Both the position numbers and the translations under genes were made by a program. A model generated the notes under the pieces. It did no database searches, had not been told where the DNA came from, and saw only the letters and a program-made list of their open reading frames with translations. DNA of 64,000 nt from the NCBI GenBank assembly GCA_030295235.1, contig AP026124.1, positions 930,001 to 994,000 on the forward strand, written 5' to 3'. Source of the DNA: Fistulifera solaris. Lineage: Eukaryota; Bacillariophyta; Bacillariophyceae; Naviculales; Stauroneidaceae. Shown piece by piece: positions 11,991 through 21,642 of this stretch; position 1 is the first letter of the stretch; each line of letters starts with the position of its first letter.

Positions 11991-12841
11991 ATGGGCCGGC
12001 CCTCGGATTCTTCTTCTCCGAGTCCGTTCGACTGGCTGAATGATTACATATACATCTCCCCGCAACTTCAAAATGTGTTAAAGATGCTACGTCGCCCCAA
12101 CTTGTCTGTATGGGGCTCGCTTGTTCCGCTTCGTTCGTCGCCGGATGGAAAATGGCACGGTCAGGGTCTTCCTGGAAACGTATCGCTTCCATTGCAGATA
12201 TTTCCTCTTCTAAGATGGGCCCAACTTCACCGTTTCTGCGCGGTCGCGTCGTGTCGGTGAGCGACGGAGATACCTTTCGATTTCTACATGTGCCTACCCG
12301 GTTTCATTCGTCTCAGTTGGGCAATCAAAAATTGGCGGATGTTACTTTGCCGATTCGAATCTGTACCATCGACACACCCGAAACAGCAAAATTTGGCAAG
12401 CAGGGACAGCCCTTTGGAGACGAGGCCAAGAATTATTTAAAGGCAATGATAATGGATCGGATTGTAAAGGTGAGAGTCCTCGAAAAAGATCAGTATGGTC
12501 GTGGTGTTGCTGAAGTCTACCAGTCCGGTCGGTTTTTTGGCTGGCCTCGAAAGTATATAGATCAGGAGATGCTGAAAGTAAGTTCGTACGCATCGCCTTT
12601 CGGCGAAGAAACATTTATCCAATGACCCTGAATAGCTCACATCGCAATACATTGTTGTTTAACTCACAAGGCGGGTCTTGCGGAAGTTTACGTAGGAGCT
12701 GGGGCTGTCTATGGACACAAGAAAAAGGAAGCCTATCTTCAGATTCAGGCCAAGGCCGAACGAAGGAAAGTCGGGATGTGGTCATTAAACAATCGCGAGT
12801 CCGCTGCTGAATTCAAATTGAGAATGAAATCAGAAACTTAG
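11991..12841 (+). CDS. Staphylococcal-nuclease-like (LCL3-type) membrane endonuclease
   Basis: Two exons: 11991-12577 and 12671-12841, intron 12578-12670 (GTAAGT...CAAG, 93 bp). The splice joins EMLK to AGLAEVYVGAGAVYG, a normal SNase sequence. The SNase fold shows VVSVSDGDTFRF, the RICTIDTPE motif, FGDEAKNYL, VRVLEKDQYGR and the WSLN segment near the end. An N-terminal part (MGRPSDSSSPSPFDW) leads to a hydrophobic stretch LVCMGLACSASFVAGW that would be a membrane anchor, as in fungal Lcl3. These enzymes are calcium-dependent nucleases, mitochondrial in yeast; location here is not shown. The frame steps by one base near 12093, at a CCCC run; reading through it gives the anchor. Confidence 0.8.
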
Positions 12842-13737
12842 ATTGTTCATGTACTTTGTGATGGATCCAGATCTCTGGAACAAAATGGACAAGTTATGTA
12901 GATTCATGACGATGGAGTAGCGACACTTCCTGAACTAGATAACTATACTGGAGTCCATGTACAATCGATAGCAGGTATCCAAGATAGAAACGTCTTCTTT
13001 CTAAATGGATCGTTGTTCAACTGTTAGCTTTCTTGCGTTACAGATGACAGCCATTGACTACGTGCTGGTTTGCCTCGAACATGAATCATCTTTAGTTTTC
13101 CACGCTAAACTGTCATAGAAGCTCCGTTTGTTCTGTTTCTCAACTCTACGAGGACTTGGTAGGCAACTTTTGTGGTAATCGTGCTGCACTGGGAGACACG
13201 GGAACGCACCTCTGCTTGGTACATTTCTCTACGGGGGCCTACGTGGATGTACACTTTTTCCCGCACCTTCCTAAATTGTAAATTTTATCCCAAATGGTTT
13301 ACTTCCGCTACGACTGGATTTCAGTCATGAGACGCGAACTATAGATGTTGAAAAGCGTGCCGCAACATTATGTTGCCTCTTTCGTTTAAATTAAAAACCC
13401 ACATTCCCATAGAGCTACGATTAGATTTCATCAACATTTAAACTTGCTGCAATGCCCCACCAGAAGCCGTTGAAAGCTCTCGAAGTCGACCTTTCATGAT
13501 TTTACTATGGCCCAGACTGTTTGTTCTCAGGCACCACGACTGGGGTCTTCCTCTTTTCCGTTTTCCACAAAAGATCTTCGCTTCTTGAAGGGTCGCACAA
13601 ATCATCACTTCTGAGTTATTTTCATGTTATTTCGACTGCCCAAAGGCAAAAAATGAGATTGTATCATCACCCATACCTTTGCGCAATTAATTGTATTGAA
13701 AACATTGGGCAAGTGTCTATTATGTAAGCAAGCAATC
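12842..13737. other. Intergenic region, about 900 bp
   Basis: Tail of the nuclease gene and upstream region of the GNAT gene. A 68-codon open frame (13521-13727) shows no motif. No repeat or RNA gene seen. Confidence 0.35.
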
Positions 13738-14879
13738 ATGGGTACAGAGACTGATTATCCCCAATTGACGAAAGGTCTCATCATGGAGGTCATCGATCGC
13801 GTGTGTGATCGTTTGAACGTCGAAAATACCAAGTGGCAATTGACCCGCGATATTCGTCTCGATCTCAAAGATGGAGGCGATTATCTGTATGGTTTGGTTG
13901 CCAAGGCACCCGAGGGCACTGACATGACGGATATTTTGACAACGTTTTATTTGGCTTACTCGACATGGAATGGACGCGTTTTGTACATTGACGAAAGATA
14001 TCGAGGCGCAGATAACGTGCTTAAACTACACTTGCGCCGCGCTTTGGCTTGTATCGCTGTTCAGCTGCAATGTAATCGACTCACTTGGCAACACTATGCC
14101 GAAGATGACGGCGAGCCATTCTATCCGGAGAGTACCATACCTGAGACGCTCCATGGCTGGTTGACGTTGCACTGGCAGGCTGGTAGCATGCGCTCTTTTC
14201 TGAGCAAGCATGGCATCTCAATCATGTCTCAAGATAACGGCGTCCTCAACTTGGAAGACACTATCTCAAAGGTGCTGGGAAATATTCGTCACGAATCGTA
14301 TCAAGTTCGGCTGGCCACCGAAGAAGACCTGCCTCACATCTGTCGGCTGGTGCAAGGACTGGCAGACTTTGAGAAAGAGTACGACGCTGTTCATGTCACT
14401 GCGGAACATTACCGCGCTGATGGGTTTCGCTCCAAGAAACTGTTTCACTGCTTGCTCCTGGACCATGTCAGCGCAGATAAGGAGATTTACACATGCGGCA
14501 TGGCTTTTCACTATCTTGGAGCGACTGCGAATGACGGTCTTTTCTTATATCTTGAAGATCTTTTTATCGAAGAACAGTATAGAAAGAACGGTGCAGGAAC
14601 TTTGTTGATGAAAGCTTTGGCATCCGTCGGGTGTGTCCTAAATTGCAGTCGACTTGTATGGCAGGCATTGGTGAGTAAAAACAGAATTTTTTGCCTTTCT
14701 TTTTTAAAAAAAGAATCACGCTCATAATCGCCTTCTTTCAGGATTGGAACACGCCAGCACTGGCATTCTATGGAAAACTGGGGGCAAAGGTTGAGGAAGG
14801 ACTTCTCACAACTCGCTACATGAATGAAGCACTGGATGCGTTTTGCGCTAGTCCTCAAGGTAGTAATAGGCTCAATTAG
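13738..14879 (+). CDS. Tandem GNAT-fold N-acetyltransferase (SSAT-like C-terminal domain)
   Basis: Two exons: 13738-14670 and 14742-14879; intron 14671-14741 (GTGAGT...TTTCAG, 71 bp) keeps phase 0 and joins RLVWQAL to DWNTPALAFYGKLGAK, the hallmark end of SSAT-type acetyltransferases. The total is 356 residues. The C-terminal GNAT domain starts at YQVRLATEEDLPHICRLV and has the acetyl-CoA loop LFIEEQYRKNGAGTLLM (Q/RxxGxG/A). The N-terminal half also looks like a GNAT fold: YLAYSTWNGRVLYIDERYRG, then LACIAVQLQCNRLTWQ, but its acetyl-CoA loop is degenerate. The substrate is unknown; polyamines, thialysine or amino groups are possibilities from the family. The start is ATG 13738; the frame is open upstream to 13696 but without ATG. 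Confidence 0.8.
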
Positions 14880-15427
14880 ATAATATGTTCAATTAAAGCC
14901 TTAGAATAGCGCTTGTTAACCGGAGCAAGTTGTCAAAGCAATGAGATGCGGGCATGACTAATGACTGAAATCTAGTCTTGGTGAAAAATGACAAACACTA
15001 TAGCCTATAGTAAAGTTTGAGATGCAGTATGAGGAAACTTATCGGGCTACTACTTGTAGTAATTAATCAAAAAAATCCATTATTACAAGTGAAGCGACGG
15101 ATAAGTGTATTAACATTTCTTGTTTAAGGCTGCTATTGGTTGTTTAGGATAGAAGTGTTTCTTGTTGGAACTTTGAGGTGCGGTCGACGGACATACGTTG
15201 CGCACCCCGCGCAACGCGCAAAATTTAGCAGCCCGCAAAGCCGCATCTAAATCGAATCATGACATAATAAAATAACGCGATGATCATTAATGATCAATGC
15301 GGTCAATCATAATTCTTCGTTGCATCTACTCTTTCGTATCCCAGTCGTATAAGAGACGGTGTTTCGCTTCATTTTCGATAGAGCGCAAAGGTCGCGTCAT
15401 CTGCTTTAAAATTGTAATTTTACGGAC
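14880..15427. other. Intergenic region, about 550 bp
   Basis: Between the GNAT and Elp4 genes, both rightward. It holds a GC-rich self-complementary spot (TTGCGCACCCCGCGCAA, near 15199) and nothing else I can name. Confidence 0.35.
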
Positions 15428-16781
15428 ATGTCGTCGACGTTCAAGCGAAGAATTACGTCAAACAATCAAGTCTTTCAACAATTAGAAGGAACGAGACCTA
15501 CCACAACTCCCGGTATAACGTTTACATCTACCGGCTTGCGTGACTTGGATCAGGTTCTGTCTGGAGGTCAGCCTTTGACAACATGTATATGGTTAGAAGA
15601 AGATCGATGGACATGCAGTCTTGCTCGCTGTCTGGTTCAATATTGGTGTGCTGAGGTAAGTCTTTTGAAAAGAATGCAATCTTTGACTGATTATTTATTT
15701 AAGTTCTTGTAACATATTCTCACTGTTTTGATAGGCTTTATCGCAAAATCAGCTCATCGTCGCTCCAGTAGAATTGGATGACGGCGATAGCCCTCTACTG
15801 GGGCCAATATCTTGGTGCCTCGACGAAAGAGAGCAGTTGGAGGCACCATCTCCACCATCTTCATCCTTGAAACGAGTGAAAGATCTATTGGCTGCATTAC
15901 CACGCAATTTAAACAAAGACAAGGACATCAAGCAACAAAGGATTTCCGGAGACGACCAAGCTGAAGTACTTTTGGAAACTTTGGAGGAGGAAGAGGAGGA
16001 CGAAAATAATGACGAACCACCAGACACAGCAGACGATGGTTTAAAGATTGCGTGGCAGTATAAGGAATCTGTTCAGCGCGAACGAATGGGGCATAATGAC
16101 GCGTCTCGAGGAGTCTCCTCACCTCGCTCCTCGCCGCCTGCCAACGTTTTCTGCCATTCTTACGATCTACAGGGCCATTTATCGAATCAGATGGATACCG
16201 AGCAGAACGTGTTATTTCCAGAGATCCAGTTCCGTTGTCCTGGCTGTTCCTATCCTCAACAGTGCTGTGGATTCGCTTATTATAGGAAATTGAAAGATCA
16301 GCTTCAATCGCTACCAACTTCGAAAGTACAGCGTTTGCTGCTGTATTACCCCGATCTGCGTGTCTTACACACGGCGCTTCCGTTACTGGTCTCCTTTGTT
16401 CGAAGCAGGAAACTCCCCGTTGTTGTCATGGTTGTTGTGCAGCCGTGGACGACATCAGTTTCGACGAATGTACTACGTCGAGGATGCGATTATGTTCTTG
16501 CTGCGGAATCCTTTGTATCTCGTCAACAATATCCCCCTCCACCTGAATTTCGACGGTTCCAAGGTCTCTTACATGTCCTAAAATCAGCACACAAACGGCC
16601 AATTTCAAATATATATGGCTTGAAGAGAGATAGAAGGAAGCTCTTTATTGAATTGTTGCATATTCCACCCGAAGACTACGCCGCGGGAGGAGGATCCACT
16701 GGTAGCGGGGTTCGCTCAGGGGCGGGACGTTCTTCAAGTGGATTAGGCTGCAGTTCGAGTGGCAGCGCACTGGACTTTTAG
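15428..16781 (+). CDS. ELP4: Elongator complex subunit 4 (Elp4/PAXNEB)
   Basis: Two exons: 15428-15655 and 15735-16781, intron 15656-15734 (GTAAGT...GATAG, 79 bp), phase 0; 424 residues. Elp4 is one of the RecA-fold subunits (Elp4-5-6) of Elongator, needed for wobble-uridine modification of tRNAs. Visible PAXNEB features: TGLRDLDQVLSGGQPL near the start, a degenerate P-loop region, QNQLIVAPVE, GLKIAWQYKE, FCHSYDLQGHL, and close to the end YGLKRDRRKLFIELLHIPPE. An acidic/low-complexity insert (LEEEEEDENNDE) sits near residue 150, and the C-terminus is a Gly/Ser-rich tail. No frame break seen. Confidence 0.88.
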
Positions 16782-17596
16782 TATGCCAAGCATTGACGCC
16801 TGACGTCTGACACCTGCTTTCTTAAACTATTGAAACTCAAGTATTCAGAAGCATCTATCAATTATCAATTTCGGATCGTATGTGCATCGTACATTCCACC
16901 TACTAAGCTCTAAGACGTCTTTGTTTATTGCCTTCTACGTTTTATGCGGTGCTCTAAAATCTAGGAACTAGCAACACTAAAGGAACTTTATTGTTTTCCC
17001 CAGAATCGTCTGAAAATTGTAGGGAACGCACAGAAGAGGGTGGGAGGGCGGCGGAGATGTCCAACTGCCACAAGCCACAACAGCAACCACAACCACAACC
17101 ACCAAATATCTAATATTAAGGTGCAGTTTACAAGTGTAAGTCGATCTCGACGACGGCAAAAATTTACTAGTGAGTAATGGAAAAATTAAGCCATAAACAA
17201 GAAGGGATTAAGATTAAAGATTGTTGATTGTTGATCATAGATGGTAAAAGGTACAACTGCGGACTTGAGGAAGAAAGAAGCATTCGTCGTTTAACCGTTC
17301 CCTACTTTTCTGGTCAGTCAAGAATTGCATATCTGTTGGAGTGTAGGACAAGTTAACTCCGCTCGCCGCGCCCCCAAAGGAGTATTTTGGGAGTATATTC
17401 ATTCGGTCATAATGGAATCGAACGTCGGAGTTTCTCGTTTACTACAAGCTACAAGCGAACAAGCAAACAACAAACAATAAACTTTCTCACATCGCACATC
17501 GCGCCAACAATCCTCTCACTATACCCTTCAGCCTTCAGTAATCAGCGAGCAACAGCACTGACCACTGACCTTGACTACAAGCATCTCCATTAAAAG
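16782..17596. other. Intergenic region with CAACCA-rich microsatellite
   Basis: About 815 bp. Positions 17066-17103 are a short imperfect CAACCA/CACAA repeat. Otherwise A/T-rich DNA without recognisable genes. Confidence 0.35.
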
Positions 17597-18160
17597 ATGA
17601 TCCATCCATCACAAGATGATTTAAGCAGTGCTCCCGTTGAGTCTGGCAACGACAACGCAATCGACAGGGAAGAACTTCAGGGCAAATCCGAACCTCTAAG
17701 GCACGAACGTGACGAGGCTCAGAAGTCGAAAATTGAGGTTTGGGTACAACGTATCAAGATAGACGCAGTTCACGTATGGCAAGTGGACGATCTCATCAAG
17801 TACTTGAGACCCCAGGAGCTAAGCAAGCTACAAAACGGCTTCGTTCGATCCACCATGTTGTGGGTGTTAGAGCAAATCAACAATCCTGACGGAATCTCGG
17901 ATGATAAACTTGAAAAAGTGTACGAGTTGTACGTCAAGCAGTTTTGCGAAATAGCCAGCATAATGGGAAAGAAGAAAAAAACACAGAAAATTCGGCAGGC
18001 TATCCAGAAGTACGAAAGGCATTTCCGATACGGTTCAGATGATGCCAATAGCGTGAGTTCATTGCCGAGCTTACTGAAAGAAATATCAGCCCTTGATAAC
18101 GGACAAGACATTGTCTTCCACTTTCTATGCCAAAGACCTGATATTCTTCATTCGAGATGA
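17597..18160 (+). CDS. Hypothetical protein, helical
   Basis: 187 residues, one exon, ATG AT 17597. I do not recognise a family. The N-terminal 45 residues are polar and acidic. The rest is predicted helical with a regular hydrophobic pattern (VWVQRIKIDAVHVWQVDDLI, then LWVLEQINNPDGISDDKLEK) and a basic GKKKKTQKIRQ patch near residue 125. It ends DIVFHFLCQRPDILHSR. No signal peptide or membrane helix. Amino-acid composition and open length support a real gene, but conservation cannot be judged here. Confidence 0.55.
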   Translation: MIHPSQDDLSSAPVESGNDNAIDREELQGKSEPLRHERDEAQKSKIEVWVQRIKIDAVHVWQVDDLIKYLRPQELSKLQNGFVRSTMLWVLEQINNPDGISDDKLEKVYELYVKQFCEIASIMGKKKKTQKIRQAIQKYERHFRYGSDDANSVSSLPSLLKEISALDNGQDIVFHFLCQRPDILHSR

Positions 18161-19717
18161 TCCCAGTTAGTTTAGAAGCTATAATTTACAAGATAAACCG
18201 ATACAGTCTCATTATAATTTGCGGGCTTCCGCGTATCTTTTTGTCGGTCTAGCTAGTTTATATTTGTGGCTCGTAGCGCTTAATTTGGTGTTGCTCGGAA
18301 AAGCTACCATTGACGTTCTAGTATCTGGCAAGTAGCAAGTGTGGCAACATTCTCGGAAATGTTTTGGTTTTTGGTTTTTGGGTTTTGGTGCTATCGTTGG
18401 TTTACCAAATGCGGTCAACGGCAAAATACCAGGTAACCCTTGCGGCTGTGATGTGAATACCGGATGAGGCTTTTTCCTGTTCTGCCGTACCATACGTCAA
18501 GCAAGATTCACCCGCACCCTGCACACCACAAAAGTACCAGTAGCAAAAACGCAGATCGGAATGATCGGAATGGACGATGATTATAGTCGCCCATGCATGG
18601 TAATCTTGGGCTGCGTTTCATTGTGACCTCCTGCTATAAACATCATGCACTGCTGCTGGTAGAAGTTTCGATCTGACCGTGAGATAGTCGTTAGTACAGT
18701 TTTTAAAAAACCAACGCCGCGTGGAAAATGGCGCTCCAAAAGGGGAACGTAGTAGATATTCTGGTGTCTACGGCACAGGCTTTGCAATGTGGAGCGACAA
18801 GTCGTTACGGTCAAAATGATTGCTTTATGTAGCACTCTGTCAAAGTTACGCGAGTACGAGTGCCTGCGTTCTCGTCCCTGATATCCAGGATCTTACGAAG
18901 AAGTTGGTGTGAGTATATAAAGAGTTCTCGTCAGTCTTAACGCACCGAAGTATCATAGGCGTTACCCTTCAATTTCGAATGGCTTAAGAGGAGAGCTCGA
19001 AAGTAATGGCAAAATGTTGTTACATCGTTCACTCCGGTCGTTCGCATAATTGCGAGGGTGTCAAGGTCTTCGAAGAGAACAATTAAGTCGGCGTTTATAC
19101 CCAGTGCTTTTCTAATTTCCGTGAACTCACACTGGACCTGTCTGTCGTTACATTTTCTTAGGCTATCTCGTTCAACTTACGATTAATCGTCACAGCTTGA
19201 ACATCCAGATTACCTCACATGTACCTCGACACGATTTCCGTCGATAGACAGATGGACTAAAGGCGGCTTTTCTTATTGTCATTTCTTGTACTGCCGGGCG
19301 CAGTCACCAAGGCTTAACTCGTTATTCAGAGTGCCTCGCTATTTCTTGCATCAAGATATTGGTCGGTCCTAGAAGCTAATCTGTTTTCGGATTCACCATT
19401 TATTTTGAGATGTCACATTCTAGATCTTTAGGACCATTCAGTTTGTCTTGCTACACATCAAACCCTTCGAATATCAAAAATTGCTACAGCTATACTTCTA
19501 TTTGATCTATAGTTGTAGATACTAAAGTTTTTACTGGTACCGATGCTGACGAGCGTGATGTTCGCCAAGTAATTGACATTTCCGAATCAGCACTCCGTCA
19601 TCCAAGAAGCAAATAAAGGGAACGGAGTCCGAGCTCATGTCTACACTATCCGACTCCATAAATCAATCAAAAGAGAATGCAAGCACACAACAAGCAATAT
19701 TATGCCTACCAACACAA
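18161..19717. other. Long intergenic region, about 1.5 kb
   Basis: No supported gene. It includes a T/G-rich low-complexity piece near 18361-18395 (repeats of TTTTGG) and scattered short open frames without motifs. A TATATAAAG box-like string lies at about 18914. Confidence 0.35.
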
Positions 19718-20008
19718 CTAGCAATAATCCATCAACTGCTCCGCGGCTACCTTTGTTATGTGATGAGGTTGTATCACCACCGCATCACCAGCATTTATAG
19801 ATTCGTCGATGCAGCTTTCTTTCTCACATTCCGCCTCGACTGCCGCCTTTTGATGCAACGTACGTACAAAAGTACGTAGTAATTCTCCAGTGAGCAGGAC
19901 CGCTTCATTGGTGATCCGCTTTCCATCCTTGGGCAGAACGATCTTCTTTGTGAGACCCGCGTGAAACGGCTCCTTCGACGAGAGATCTTTCAGCGTATTA
20001 CTCTTCAT
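19718..20008 (-). CDS. CENP-X / MHF2 histone-fold protein
   Basis: 96 residues, one exon, read leftwards from ATG 20008. The histone-fold pattern matches CENP-X (MHF2, STRA13): ITNEAVLLTGELLRTFVRTL is helix 2, then HKAAVEAE-type helix end, and IQPHHITKVAAEQLMDY is the terminal strand-helix found in CENP-X. Its usual partner is CENP-S (MHF1); the pair acts at kinetochores and with FANCM at stalled forks. The length is normal for the family (about 80-100). The assignment rests on pattern recognition of a short protein, so it is likely but not certain. Confidence 0.7.
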   Translation of the reverse strand: MKSNTLKDLSSKEPFHAGLTKKIVLPKDGKRITNEAVLLTGELLRTFVRTLHQKAAVEAECEKESCIDESINAGDAVVIQPHHITKVAAEQLMDYC

Positions 20009-20381
20009 TTGAATGGATGAAGCTGACTACGTCGGTTTTCTTGCGCTCGGTAAAACTATTTTCTATAATGCTTTGGCGCCTTTTTATTTCGAGGTATGAT
20101 GGCCTGTGGCCTGTGTGTCTTCTTTCATCGCATCATTGTTGTCACTTTTTATCACGAAAAAAACGCTGTCGACCAAAGAGTTAACGCGAGTTTCGAAAAA
20201 TATCCCACCGGTGCATTTAGCAAACAATGAAGTATAGTGCAGAAGTGTAGATCCAGTCCCGCAAATGTCGCATCGCCGTCTTTTTCGTTGCGAAGACTAT
20301 GATATTATAATAACACAATAAGGGAACTTAACAACTTATCGTCTCTTTTGCAAGATATGTTAAGCATTACATTCAGCAGAA
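20009..20381. other. Divergent intergenic region
   Basis: Shared upstream region of the CENP-X gene and the aldo-keto reductase gene, about 370 bp. Nothing specific seen. Confidence 0.35.
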
Positions 20382-21605
20382 ATGAGTAACGTCAAGGATA
20401 TGCCTCAACGTGCACTAGCAGGATCAAAAAGATTCCCCGTCGCGGTCTCCATCGTTGGCTTGGGTTGTTCGTCGTTTTCGACATTCTTTTGGTCTCCCGA
20501 GGAACTTCAGCAAAGTCTATCCGACTCCACGAAAAGTTGGTCCGTCAACGACCTCGACCGCAATCATCCACGCGTTCAAGAGTGGATTCGCACCATTCAT
20601 TTCGCTTTAAAACAAGGTATCACGTATCTCGATACGGCTCCGTGGTACGGTCACGGAACTTCGGAAGTTGTCATTGGCTGGGCACTTGAAGCTATCGAAC
20701 ATTTTGATCGTTCTTCCATTCAGATTAATACCAAAGTCGGAAGATACGAAGCGGATCCTTCCAAAATGTTTGACTTTTCTCGAGAAAAGACCCAAAAGTC
20801 CGTTGAGCTTTCGTTGCAGCGAATGAAATGCGGTTACATTGATATCTTACAACTGCATGACCCGGAATTTGCACCGACGTTGGATCAATTGCTGGAAGAA
20901 ACGATTCCCGTTATGCTCGAGTGTCGAAAAGCGGGACGATGCAAAGCGCTGGGTCTCACGGGATACCCGTTGCATGTTCAGCATTTGGTTTTGCAACGAT
21001 CGATGGAACGATTTGGGGAGAATATTTGGGACCAATCGTTGACGTATTGTCACTACAATTTACATGATCAGAGTCTTGTAAACCAACCTTTGTCAACGAC
21101 AAGCTTAGCTTTCCTAGAATCCTGTCAACAGCAGGGCATGGTTGTATTAGCAGCAGCTCCTCTTTCCATGGGCCTCTTATCGAACCAAGGACCACGCGAT
21201 TGGCACCCCGCGTCAGCAGAACTGAAAGAAGCCTGTCGACGCGCTGTTCAAATATGTCAACAGGAAGGAATCGACATTTCGAGATTGGCTTTACTGTTTG
21301 CTCTATCGAACGAGCGGGTTCCTTGTACCGTAGTTGGTATGAAAAATGAGGAAGAAGTCGAGCTTGTTCTCAAAATTGCGAAACGTATCGGACATGCAGT
21401 GGCTGAGGGCGCGAAGGATCAAGAAGATGTCTGGAAAGCGGTCCTCAACGATGCCGAACGTAGAACGTTGTCTCGTCTTTTGGATTTTTCGAATGGGCCA
21501 TTTTCGGATGTATTTAAGAGTGGTTTGTTTGAATGGGATGGCGTGGAAGAAGCATGGAATTTTTGGCAAGCACAAGACAAGAATATTGTCAAATGGCAAA
21601 GGTAA
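20382..21605 (+). CDS. Aldo-keto reductase, L-galactose dehydrogenase type
   Basis: 407 residues, one exon, intact. The AKR active site is visible: DTAPWYGHGTSE supplies Asp and Tyr, NTKVGRYEADP the Lys, and LQLHDPEF the His. The order and text strongly resemble plant L-galactose dehydrogenase: FDFSREKTQKSVELSLQRMK, the GYIDILQLHD segment, then LSYCHYN-like LTYCHYNLHD, and APLSMGLLSNQGPRDWHPAS. In plants this enzyme oxidises L-galactose to L-galactono-1,4-lactone for ascorbate synthesis; the same activity is inferred here, but AKRs of this class vary. No targeting peptide seen, so cytosolic. The gene ends 37 bp before the convergent Hsp70 stop. Confidence 0.82.
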   Translation: MSNVKDMPQRALAGSKRFPVAVSIVGLGCSSFSTFFWSPEELQQSLSDSTKSWSVNDLDRNHPRVQEWIRTIHFALKQGITYLDTAPWYGHGTSEVVIGWALEAIEHFDRSSIQINTKVGRYEADPSKMFDFSREKTQKSVELSLQRMKCGYIDILQLHDPEFAPTLDQLLEETIPVMLECRKAGRCKALGLTGYPLHVQHLVLQRSMERFGENIWDQSLTYCHYNLHDQSLVNQPLSTTSLAFLESCQQQGMVVLAAAPLSMGLLSNQGPRDWHPASAELKEACRRAVQICQQEGIDISRLALLFALSNERVPCTVVGMKNEEEVELVLKIAKRIGHAVAEGAKDQEDVWKAVLNDAERRTLSRLLDFSNGPFSDVFKSGLFEWDGVEEAWNFWQAQDKNIVKWQR

Positions 21606-21642
21606 TGATGAATAATGCCTCGATTTCTATGATATTGTTGCT

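Noticed and set aside
18840-19000. A spliceosomal RNA or 5S gene in the long intergenic region
   Set aside because: No U1/U2/U6 or 5S landmark sequence could be found by eye.
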